From NCBI GenBank assembly GCA_018896765.1, contig JAHILZ010000093.1, positions 1 to 16,027 of the forward strand: a DNA stretch of 16,027 bases, in the 5' to 3' direction. This document shows, piece by piece, positions 1 to 6,235 of the stretch. The first letter of the stretch is position 1; every line of letters starts with the position of its first letter. The translations under genes were made by a program, and so were the position numbers. The notes under the pieces are model-generated. The model was not told the DNA's origin. It made no database searches and saw only the letters and a list, made by a program, of their open reading frames with translations. Origin of the DNA: Patescibacteria group bacterium. Lineage in GTDB: Bacteria; Patescibacteriota; Minisyncoccia; JAHIHE01.

Positions 1-761
1 GCGCGCGGCGAATGATCTCCGCCATTGTTAATGAGCATAGCTCCATCAATATATAGCCATGACCCATCGTCGGATTCCAGTCTGAATCGATATGTTCCTT
101 GCTCAACAATATTTATATAGCCCTTCCAGTCTCCGCTCCACCAGCCATCGTTTATGATTTCGGCAGGTCGTTGACCGGGATTAATATGCCAGGCAAAATT
201 CAAATTCGGATCGATTCTTAATGCATCGGGTTTTGCAACCGTTTCAAGATTGTTTCTGTAGATAGGGTCGTTGTAATACGAGGCAGCTAATCCAATATCT
301 TCCAATGCAGGACTGATAAGTTTATTTTCGCCTGCAAGTGTTCCATCTCTATGTTCAGGGTTTTGTCCTGTGCCAAACTCTCTGGTAAAGACATACTTAA
401 ATTCATCAGTCTGTCCTTCATTGTCATATACCCAGACCTCCGTACCGCTTGTGCTATCAACTGTGTAATAATAGCTGAACAATACATTGTTTGAGGCGCT
501 TCTTGCCTTAATCAAAAACGTATCGTACTGACCATTAAGAGTTACGTCCTTAAGCAAATCGGTGGTGAATTTAACATTCCATTTTGCTTTTCCTAAATTT
601 CTAACATTGGTTTCGTACAAATAATTGGGATTATTTGTTACTCGGGCCAAATTAGCTACATCATCCCATTTTAAATCTTTGTTTGTATCAGTTACACCAT
701 TCTTAAAGTCATCCCAGTTATCCTCTCCTGTAACCATTTTCCATCTTGCTCGAACATATTC
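1..761 (-). pseudogene. PA14-like domain segment, downstream of an in-frame stop (partial)
   Basis: This is an open frame of 253 codons that runs off the left edge. It lies in exactly the same frame as the lysozyme-like gene to its right and is separated from it only by the TAA at 762-764. The translation after the stop begins EYVRARWKMVTGEDNWDD, which reads as a natural continuation of that protein. The last part before the edge matches the PA14 pattern: a GLAASYYND start, then WWSGDWKGYI, GTYRFRLESDDGSWLYIDG and INNGGDH. PA14 is an extracellular carbohydrate-binding or adhesion beta-barrel. The nearest in-frame ATG (735-737) has no Shine-Dalgarno sequence, so independent translation is unlikely. 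I read it as the disconnected C-terminal part of one surface hydrolase, broken by a nonsense mutation, read through, or affected by an assembly error. The PA14 call is fairly firm; the pseudogene status is inferred. Confidence 0.7.
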
Positions 762-1424
762 TTATCCAATCCAAGCACCTACTCCGTAAGCTTCAATACA
801 TTGTTCTTTTGTAAAGCTTGGTTTCTTTCCGCAATAATCTGCTTTAACAGCAAACCATGCTGATTTTTTTGCAAAGTCATAAAGAGTAGCACCTTTCCCA
901 GGAAATCTAGATTTATGCCACAATAATGTACTGTCAAGAGATTTTTTTACATCTAATTTATCAATCGTAGACCATTTTTCCCAAGGTGGATTTGAATATC
1001 CTCCCCTATCTACCTGAAAAGGACCAATGCCAGTTGAGAAAGTAAATTTACTTAAATCTTTATGATAAAATAAATCGCTTCCAGCAATACCCTGACTATG
1101 AGCAGTATAACCGCCGCGTGACCCTTCCCCTTGAGCAATAGCTAATACCCAAGCCTTGTATTGATCAAGCGTAATATCCCAACTGGAACTATATCCATCT
1201 ATGGCATATTGATCAATCTTGGTTAAGAGTTCGCTATCAATTTTAACTGAAGCCGCAACACTAATATTGCTTACAATTAAGATTAACATTGTCGCCCCTA
1301 AAACTATTCGGGGAATATGCGCTTCTTTTGTTTTACAGCTTAGGTATTCGGATACAAATTTTATTAGCGATAACAACGCTAATAAAACCGATCCGCCTAT
1401 TCGTCTTTCGATTTCTCTTTTCAT
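762..1424 (-). CDS. Membrane-anchored lysozyme-like domain protein, ends at an in-frame TAA
   Basis: A 220-residue protein. Hydrophobic segments lie at about residues 11-27 and 40-58, the second ending in SVAAS like a signal-peptide or anchor region, so the rest should be outside the membrane. Residues 85-140 resemble the lysozyme-like fold of transglycosylases and muramidases: an acidic residue in AQGEGS (Glu100, candidate catalytic acid), then STGIGPFQVD (130-139), comparable to the GxMQ/GPFQ strand motif of those families. A cell-wall glycan-cleaving role is inferred, not shown. The ATG at 1424 is preceded by AAGGAG about 12 bases upstream and by an in-frame TAA two codons upstream, so the start is well bounded. 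The protein stops after GVGAWIG, yet the frame reopens immediately into a PA14-like region, so this is probably only the N-terminal half of a larger protein. Confidence 0.75.
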   Translation of the reverse strand: MKREIERRIGGSVLLALLSLIKFVSEYLSCKTKEAHIPRIVLGATMLILIVSNISVAASVKIDSELLTKIDQYAIDGYSSSWDITLDQYKAWVLAIAQGEGSRGGYTAHSQGIAGSDLFYHKDLSKFTFSTGIGPFQVDRGGYSNPPWEKWSTIDKLDVKKSLDSTLLWHKSRFPGKGATLYDFAKKSAWFAVKADYCGKKPSFTKEQCIEAYGVGAWIG

Positions 1425-1458
1425 TTCTTATCTTATCTCCTTGCCTTAAAAGGCAATT

Positions 1459-1491
1459 TTATTCAATTGTGAAGGTACAATATTCTCTCAC
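1459..1491 (-). other. Possible 10-codon leader ORF before the lysozyme-like gene
   Basis: A GTG at 1489-1491 lies 8 bases after a perfect AGGAGG (1500-1505 on the complement) and opens a short frame, (M)REYCTFTIE, ending in TAA at 1459-1461. It is followed by a small hairpin (TTGCC, loop, GGCAA; 1441-1456) directly before the AAGGAG of the lysozyme-like gene. The arrangement fits a leader peptide or a translational control element. No amino-acid bias points to a known attenuator, and chance is possible. Confidence 0.25.
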
Positions 1492-1512
1492 AAAATTATC
1501 CTCCTGCTGTAA

Positions 1513-1541
1513 ACACTAAACTAAATTATGCAGAAAGTCAA
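1513..1541 (-). promoter_or_regulatory. Candidate promoter for the lysozyme-like gene
   Basis: On the minus strand TTGACT (1536-1541) is separated by 17 bases from TAGTGT (1513-1518). The -35 box is strong, and the -10 box matches the consensus only at its first, second and last bases. It lies between the terminator of the preceding gene and the AGGAGG/GTG leader, where a promoter for 762-1424 is expected. Confidence 0.4.
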
Positions 1542-1552
1542 TGGTTTAAAAC

Positions 1553-1583
1553 AAATAAGCCCGCTTTTATTACGGGCTTATTT
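1553..1583 (-). terminator. Intrinsic terminator after the 310-residue membrane-anchored protein
   Basis: A perfect 11-bp inverted repeat (AAATAAGCCCG at 1553-1563 and its complement at 1573-1583) with a 9-base loop. On the minus strand it is followed by GTTTT, adding to the T-rich end of the stem. It sits 19 bases after the TAG stop at 1603-1605 and closes the LD-carboxypeptidase cluster. Confidence 0.85.
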
Positions 1584-1602
1584 AAAATTGATTTTGAGAA
1601 CA

Positions 1603-2535
1603 CTAATTTGCTTTTATAAAAGTTTGCTTATAGGTATCCCACTTATAAACTTCGTAAATTTTTTCTTTACCGAAGAACTTAGTGCATTCGCTTGACCAGC
1701 ACGCATTTTCCCCTTCGCATGTTTGTCTGGTTCCTTCCTTTATGATCTCCGAATCACCATCGTTGTCTAAATCTTTATAGATTATTTTTGTATCAAATAT
1801 TTGTATCTTACCAGTATCTAGTTTTCCTTTATATTCTTTGCCATCATTCAAAAATTCATTATTCCATATCGATTCAAATTCACCGTTTACTAATCTATAA
1901 ATAATTTCACTACGAGAAATATTTACACATGTTCCTCCATAAGCCGCAGTATTCGAAATTAAAAAAGGAGGTTCGTCTTTTACTAATTTTCTGGGTTGAT
2001 TATCGACGCTCTGAAATTCAATAGTCTGAGATAAAGCTTGATAAGAATCGGCTCCTGTCCTCTTAATTATTACAAGATAAGAATTAGCAAACTTTCCGAC
2101 ATTATATTCAAATGATACTACAACTACTTCTTTATCAGAATTTTTATCAAATTTTCCACGGCTGATTCCCATAAAAGTTAAATTGAAATCCGAACTCTCT
2201 TTTGCTTTTTTCTGATCTGAATTTATATTATCAAAATTTTGAATAAAATATGCTTTTAGTTTATCATCCGAATTTATTATATCCTCGGAAATCGGATTTT
2301 TCACAAGATGATCCGTAAAACAGCTTATTCTTTCTCCTGGATCACCTTCACTGCATAGTGAAACTATTGTCGGCTCAGGTGTTAATGTTACAATCGGCGT
2401 CACCGTCGGCTGCACGGCAATAGGCGGAATATTTTTAACAGAAGATAAATAACTAGCCACGCTCAATGATACAATAAGAACAAACAAAACAATAACAAAA
2501 ATTAAAATTGATATTGGCTTCATAATTTTATTCAT
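1603..2535 (-). CDS. Membrane-anchored extracellular protein of unknown function
   Basis: A 310-residue protein with an N-terminal hydrophobic anchor (about residues 8-30), then a Thr/Pro/Val-rich linker (about 38-58) of the kind that spaces an extracellular domain from the membrane. The remaining 250 residues carry several cysteines (for example in VSLCSEGD, AAYGGTCVN and the late QTCEGENACWSSECTKF) that could form disulfides. Near residue 255 there is a DLDNDGDSEII segment that looks like a calcium-binding EF-hand-like or FG-GAP/VCBS-type loop. No enzyme family is recognised. The ATG at 2535 overlaps the end of the upstream CxxC protein by 8 bases, so translation is likely coupled. A second ATG four codons later is an alternative start. 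It is last in a cluster with the LD-carboxypeptidase. Confidence 0.75.
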   Translation of the reverse strand: MNKIMKPISILIFVIVLFVLIVSLSVASYLSSVKNIPPIAVQPTVTPIVTLTPEPTIVSLCSEGDPGERISCFTDHLVKNPISEDIINSDDKLKAYFIQNFDNINSDQKKAKESSDFNLTFMGISRGKFDKNSDKEVVVVSFEYNVGKFANSYLVIIKRTGADSYQALSQTIEFQSVDNQPRKLVKDEPPFLISNTAAYGGTCVNISRSEIIYRLVNGEFESIWNNEFLNDGKEYKGKLDTGKIQIFDTKIIYKDLDNDGDSEIIKEGTRQTCEGENACWSSECTKFFGKEKIYEVYKWDTYKQTFIKAN

Positions 2536-2863
2536 TTATTTTTTTTATCTTCTTAACAACAGCGTCGTGAATAATTCGGAAAGCTTTTCGTTTTTCTCTT
2601 TCGTAGATATATGGCATGCCGATAATGAGCTCGCATTTATCGCATCTTAACGGCGAAATATCTTTGATGTTTTTATATTGCAATCCGACCAGATTTTCTG
2701 GCGACATAATCCTATCCATATACAAGCGGAGCAAATTGCCTGGTCCATCTTTTTGATAAGTAGTCACCATCCTGCTGCATTTTTGACAATACAAATCCAA
2801 CAAGCGAGAACATCCGACTCGGAAGCTTTTAAACTTGCCTCGTTTGAGTTTAAGCTTTGGCAT
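2528..2863 (-). CDS. Small basic protein with two CxxC motifs (putative zinc ribbon)
   Basis: A 111-residue, Lys/Arg-rich protein with no membrane segment. The two pairs CQKC (about residues 27-30) and CDKC (about 74-77) are spaced as in zinc-ribbon proteins, and a third Cys (GCSR, about residue 18) precedes them. A nucleic-acid or protein-binding role is plausible but not shown, and no named family is recognised. Its ATG lies 5 bases after the LD-carboxypeptidase stop, and its end overlaps the next gene by 8 bases, so all three are probably cotranscribed. Confidence 0.7.
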   Translation of the reverse strand: MPKLKLKRGKFKSFRVGCSRLLDLYCQKCSRMVTTYQKDGPGNLLRLYMDRIMSPENLVGLQYKNIKDISPLRCDKCELIIGMPYIYEREKRKAFRIIHDAVVKKIKKINE

Positions 2864-2868
2864 AAAAT

Positions 2869-3849
2869 TTATATTACTGTTTCTTCATCAATAGAAAAAT
2901 ATTTCTTTTCTGCATCAATCGTCGCTCGGCAACCAATGGGAATAATATAATTTTCTACATTGTGTCCAATTTCGCCGACTTCCAGAATCGGGAAGGAATA
3001 ATCTTTTGTCACTTCTAAAATCACATCCTTTACTTCCCTATCCTCATTCTTGTCTAGCGCGTGAGCGCCATAGAAATGACCCAAGATCAAACCGTTAATT
3101 TCATCAAAAACTTTCGCTTGGCGGAAATGAGTCAAAACCATATCCACATCTTCAATGCTAACCATATACGCTTCCAAAAACAAAATCTTATTTTTATAAT
3201 CAGGCCTGAATTCCGTATTATCTAAATTCTCAAGGCAAGTTATATTTCCGCCAACCAATCGCCCGTTAGATTTTCCTTTTTGAACGCATTGCCATCCTTT
3301 ATATTTTTCGTCCTTATTTAATTTATCCAAACCCTTCCAATCTGGATTCGAACGCAACTGTCCGACTTTTCCTTCAAACCACGTCTTGATTAGGTTTTCT
3401 TTGAATATGCTGGACATAGGCAAGCCAAAACCGAAAATCAAATCCGGTCCATGATAAGTAACCAATCCAGTTTTAGAAAATATTGTATCAAGCAAAGTCG
3501 TGCCGTCGCTGATTCCGGAAAATATTTTCGGGTTTTTCTTGATCAAATCAAAATTCAATCCATCCAAAAGATTATTCGCTGTTGAACCGCCGATAGACAT
3601 TATAACCGCTTTCACGTTTTTATCGCTGAAAGCTTCGTGGATATCGCTTAATCTTTCTTCCGCTGTTCCGGACGAATAATAATATCTTCCCAAAGCATTC
3701 TTGCAGATTTTTACCTTCAACCCCAAGCTTTCCAAGAATTTTACACCGTCATTAAACTGTCCCTTTAATTCCTTCGGCACTCCGCCGGACGGCGAAACAA
3801 TCGCCACCGTATCGCCTTTCTGAAGTTTTTTTGGTTTTATAATTTGCAT
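2869..3849 (-). CDS. LD-carboxypeptidase, S66 family (LdcA/MccF type)
   Basis: A 326-residue cytoplasmic serine peptidase; the length is normal for family S66. Family members either remove the terminal D-Ala from cytoplasmic tetrapeptide muropeptides during peptidoglycan recycling (LdcA) or cleave microcin C-type peptidyl nucleotides (MccF). The Ser-Glu-His triad of the family is visible: Ser114 in SGISDGTTLL, Glu226 in LFLEAYM and His296 in GEIGHN. The N-terminal AIVSPSGG and the GGSTANNLL and YHGP motifs also fit. GISDGTTLL leans towards MccF-like members, but the sequence alone does not separate recycling from immunity. The gene is first in a tight three-gene cluster. No clear Shine-Dalgarno sequence precedes the ATG (ATAGTAACCTT). 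Confidence 0.93.
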   Translation of the reverse strand: MQIIKPKKLQKGDTVAIVSPSGGVPKELKGQFNDGVKFLESLGLKVKICKNALGRYYYSSGTAEERLSDIHEAFSDKNVKAVIMSIGGSTANNLLDGLNFDLIKKNPKIFSGISDGTTLLDTIFSKTGLVTYHGPDLIFGFGLPMSSIFKENLIKTWFEGKVGQLRSNPDWKGLDKLNKDEKYKGWQCVQKGKSNGRLVGGNITCLENLDNTEFRPDYKNKILFLEAYMVSIEDVDMVLTHFRQAKVFDEINGLILGHFYGAHALDKNEDREVKDVILEVTKDYSFPILEVGEIGHNVENYIIPIGCRATIDAEKKYFSIDEETVI

Positions 3850-4102
3850 AAGGTTACTATTACTATTTGTTTATTTTAAATTAGCATAAAAATAGCTTCG
3901 ACACAAATGATCTACACTTACAACCCCAACCCAAACCACCTTGTCAAAATCAAGATACCGCCACGTTTTCTACCATCAAATTGGCGTCTAAAACAAGAAT
4001 GGCTGTATTGACCAGTAAATCACGCACACTCGCCTCCTAGAGGCCTTTTTTGGCCTCATTAACATAAACTGTTATATTTTTTTCAAGGTAGTAGGTCATG
4101 GT
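3850..4102. other. Intergenic region with a palindrome and a C-rich tract
   Basis: These 253 bases hold no convincing gene. They contain the candidate promoter above, a C-rich run at 3922-3939 that is G-rich on the minus strand (GG, GG, GGG and GGGG blocks), and a 6-bp palindromic hairpin GAGGCC-TTTTTT-GGCCTC at 4040-4057. The hairpin has no T-tract after it on either strand, so it is not a convincing intrinsic terminator. It might still mark the end of the 4103-5144 transcript. Confidence 0.4.
3878..3906 (-). promoter_or_regulatory. Candidate promoter for the LD-carboxypeptidase cluster
   Basis: On the minus strand TTGTGT (3901-3906) is 17 bases from TAATTT (3878-3883), and the -10 box is preceded by TGC, an extended -10 feature. 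It begins 29 bases upstream of the ATG at 3849. A better -35-like TTGACA lies further up (3942-3947) but has no matching -10 box at a suitable distance. Confidence 0.35.
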
Positions 4103-4816
4103 TTAATTTTTCTTCCTTAGTGCAAACACTGAAACTCCTACTATCGCTAAAGTTACAATTATTATCTGGCTGTACAAAATAATATTCTTTTTCCTCTGAA
4201 CTGACTGGAATATTTTGTCTTCTATTTTTTTGCTTTCTGCTTGATTTATTATTGGATAGATTTGTACGGCTTCTCCCCCGTCGCTTGGCCTCCAGAATGC
4301 CGTATCTCCATCAAAATAAAATTCTCTTTCTATGCCGCCGGAGTTAATAAAAATCTGCAAGGCGGAGTAATCTGAAAATCGAGTTTCAACTAAACGCGCG
4401 TTTTCATAGGTTGTTCCGGTTATTTCATATATTCCCCAGGAAGGGACATAGAAATCATCTTTCTTATTAAGCGACATTAAATACTTTTTACCTGTAGTTA
4501 TCAGCTTAGCTTCTTCGTCTGTTAAATTAACGACTCTTTGTAATCCTGTGACGACTATCTGATCCCCTTCCTTCAGCGTTCTGCCTAGATTTTTTAGAGA
4601 AACAAATTCCGATAGTGCTTTTGCCGGATTCTCTGGAAAAACAAAAATAACTTTTACTGTTCGCAAGTCTCCCGACTCAGACATTATCTCTCCAAGAATA
4701 AGAGCATCTTGTTTTGAACCACCGAACATACAGCCCAACGGATCACAGGCGTAAGCTGTTGGAGCGACTAAAAGAACGCAAAAAATAACAATAAGAAAGA
4801 AAATGTTTCTATTCAT
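4103..4816 (-). CDS. Exported single-pass membrane protein, unknown function
   Basis: A 237-residue protein with a classic signal peptide (residues 1-23, ending APTAYA before CDPLGC) and a C-terminal transmembrane helix (about 212-232) followed by RKKN. It is therefore probably a type I membrane protein with an extracellular domain. The Cys after AYA could suggest a lipoprotein, but the preceding residues are a poor lipobox, so ordinary signal peptidase cleavage is more likely. The domain has a beta-rich look (LILGEIMSE, VKVIFVFPEN, LKEGDQIVVTG), like an OB- or NTR-type fold; this is a tentative reading. It follows the small membrane protein at 4830 by 13 bases and is probably cotranscribed with it. 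No Shine-Dalgarno sequence is visible. Confidence 0.75.
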   Translation of the reverse strand: MNRNIFFLIVIFCVLLVAPTAYACDPLGCMFGGSKQDALILGEIMSESGDLRTVKVIFVFPENPAKALSEFVSLKNLGRTLKEGDQIVVTGLQRVVNLTDEEAKLITTGKKYLMSLNKKDDFYVPSWGIYEITGTTYENARLVETRFSDYSALQIFINSGGIEREFYFDGDTAFWRPSDGGEAVQIYPIINQAESKKIEDKIFQSVQRKKNIILYSQIIIVTLAIVGVSVFALRKKN

Positions 4817-4829
4817 ATAATTTCAAGGT

Positions 4830-5144
4830 TTAATCAAATTCTAAGAATAAATAACCGAGTCCGTACAATGATACAATAACACTGGCGATAAATAATTTAA
4901 ATGAAACTTTATCGTTCAAATACTTGCACAAAACCATTGCAACGCCTAATCCAATAACAATCCAAAAACCTAAATTTAAATAAAATAATCCCCAAGTGTC
5001 AGTTGGTGGTTCATTACCACCCAATGCGGCGGGCGGATATTCAAATGCCACAATTGGAAACACCTTTTTATATTTGACACTTATAAACTTTCGTATATCT
5101 ATACCATGCTTGCTGACCCTATTTATGCGGGATTCTTCTTTCAT
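4830..5144 (-). CDS. Small two-helix membrane protein, start uncertain
   Basis: The reading frame gives up to 104 residues. The C-terminal 77 residues look like a genuine small membrane protein: FPIVAFEYPPAALGGNEPP, then two hydrophobic helices (about 51-71 and 82-101). The first 13 codons (5106-5144) lie antisense to the recombinase coding sequence, and the only ATG is there, so the native start may be lost. A GTG at 5061-5063 after AAAAAG is a reasonable alternative start, giving 77 residues. The gene shares a transcript with the exported protein at 4103-4816. Function is unknown. Confidence 0.55.
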   Translation of the reverse strand: MKEESRINRVSKHGIDIRKFISVKYKKVFPIVAFEYPPAALGGNEPPTDTWGLFYLNLGFWIVIGLGVAMVLCKYLNDKVSFKLFIASVIVSLYGLGYLFLEFD

Positions 5145-6104
5145 GAAGAAAAGCGATATGAATTAGACAAGAAACTCAAAAGGATAATCAGCGAGGAAGA
5201 CTTCTGGATCATACAGGAGATGCTTGGTAAAAAAGGAAGGCCACGTCCACAAAAAAGAGACGGGCTCTATAATCATTTTATGACCTGCGCCCACTGCGGC
5301 GGGCACACCTCGCCTGATTTCAAATTTCAGATCATCTGCTCGGAGTGTAAATCTAAATTTTCATATCTTAACAAGGAAGAATGCCCAAAGTGCCAGACCA
5401 AAATAAGCAAGATGATAAATCCTGTCTATCTCCAATATACCTATTATTACTGCATAGATTCGAAAAAAAGAAAAACGAACTGCCCCGAATCATCAATAGA
5501 ACAAAAAGTTATCGATAGCCATATGGCCGATCATTTCTCCAGCAATCTTGCTATCTCCAATCCTTTATCTGATTGGTGCATTAAACATATTTCCGAAATA
5601 AAAGACAAAGACCTTAATGACATTAGGATGATTGCCGAATCCAGAAACAGAGCCATAAAAGACACCGAGAGAAAACTTACTAATCTTCTTGATTTAAGGT
5701 TGGACAGAAGCGATTTAACTTCAGAAGAAAAAGCAATGTATGATGCGAAAGAAAGAAAATTGAGCACAGAATTAAAACTTTTAAAAGCAGAATCAAAAAA
5801 CGATTCTTCGCATGAGCGGATTACCGAAATAGACAAGTCTTTTGATTTGATGACCGAAGTTATCGATACAATCAAAACAGGAACTCTGGAAGAGAAAAAG
5901 AACGTATTCTATACCTTCCGTTCGAACCTAAAATTTAGTGGCAAAAAAGTTGATGTTCTACACACAAAATGGGTTTCGAAGTTCATCGAAGTCCTAAATT
6001 CGGCTAAGGAGCTGAACAGGGCGTTCGAACCTAGAAAAACACTGGCAGACAAAGAAAAAACTGAGGTTTTTGCTTCAGTGATTCCTACCTTGCTCCGGCG
6101 GTAG
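5106..6104 (+). pseudogene. Large serine recombinase remnant lacking the catalytic domain
   Basis: This 332-residue frame corresponds to the C-terminal half of large serine recombinases. Residues 1-45 match the end of the Recombinase domain (MLADPIYAGF, then IISEEDFWIIQEML). A recombinase zinc beta-ribbon follows, with C61-x2-C64 and later C116 and C126. Two extra CxxC pairs (C78/C81 and C93/C96) form a nested ribbon. A long charged helical region (about 160-300), probably the coiled coil, comes next. The N-terminal resolvase domain with the nucleophilic serine is absent. The frame is open only back to a TAA at 4986-4988, and recognisable sequence begins near 5076, so the gene cannot catalyse recombination alone. 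It is the only plus-strand gene, and its last codons (LLRR-stop) overlap the tRNA-Asn 3' end. I see a decayed integrase. Confidence 0.8.
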
Positions 6105-6164
6105 GATTCGAACCTACGACCAAGGGATTAACAGTCCCCTGCGCTACCACTGCGCTACGCCGGA
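6093..6164 (-). tRNA. tRNA-Asn (anticodon GTT)
   Basis: The 72-base minus-strand sequence folds as a complete cloverleaf. The acceptor pairs TCCGGCG with CGCCGGA, the D stem is GCGC/GCGC, the anticodon stem GGGGA/TCCCT carries the loop CTGTTAA, and the T arm is GTAGG-TTCGAAT-CCTAC. Anticodon GTT reads Asn codons, and the discriminator is G as expected for Asn. The genome continues with CAA rather than CCA, so CCA must be added after transcription. It lies just after the rpoD terminator with no obvious promoter of its own. Its 3' end overlaps antisense the last 12 bases of the recombinase remnant. Confidence 0.95.
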
Positions 6165-6177
6165 ATATGCTTTTATA

Positions 6178-6219
6178 AACAAAAAGCAATGCAATAAGTT
6201 TTACCCCATTACATTGCTT
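6178..6219 (-). terminator. Intrinsic terminator after rpoD
   Basis: On the minus strand AAGCAATGTAAT pairs with ATTGCATTGCTT (6208-6219 with 6184-6195; 12 bp with one G-U pair) around a 12-base loop. It is followed by TTTGTTT. It begins 16 bases after the rpoD stop and 20 bases before the tRNA-Asn, so the tRNA must rely on read-through or on a promoter overlapping this hairpin. Confidence 0.85.
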
Positions 6220-6235
6220 TATTGTAATACAATCT

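Noticed and set aside
287..487. 66-residue minus-strand frame
   Set aside because: It overlaps the PA14-like segment in another frame, and its protein has no recognisable domain.
4040..4057. Palindrome GAGGCC-TTTTTT-GGCCTC as an intrinsic terminator
   Set aside because: There is no T-tract after the stem on either strand; the T run is in the loop. I list it only as a hairpin in the intergenic entry.
4084..4095. CAAGGTAG shared with the sequence just beyond the tRNA-Asn 3' end, as a possible attachment-site copy
   Set aside because: Only 8 bases match and none of the tRNA itself is included, which is too little for an att repeat.
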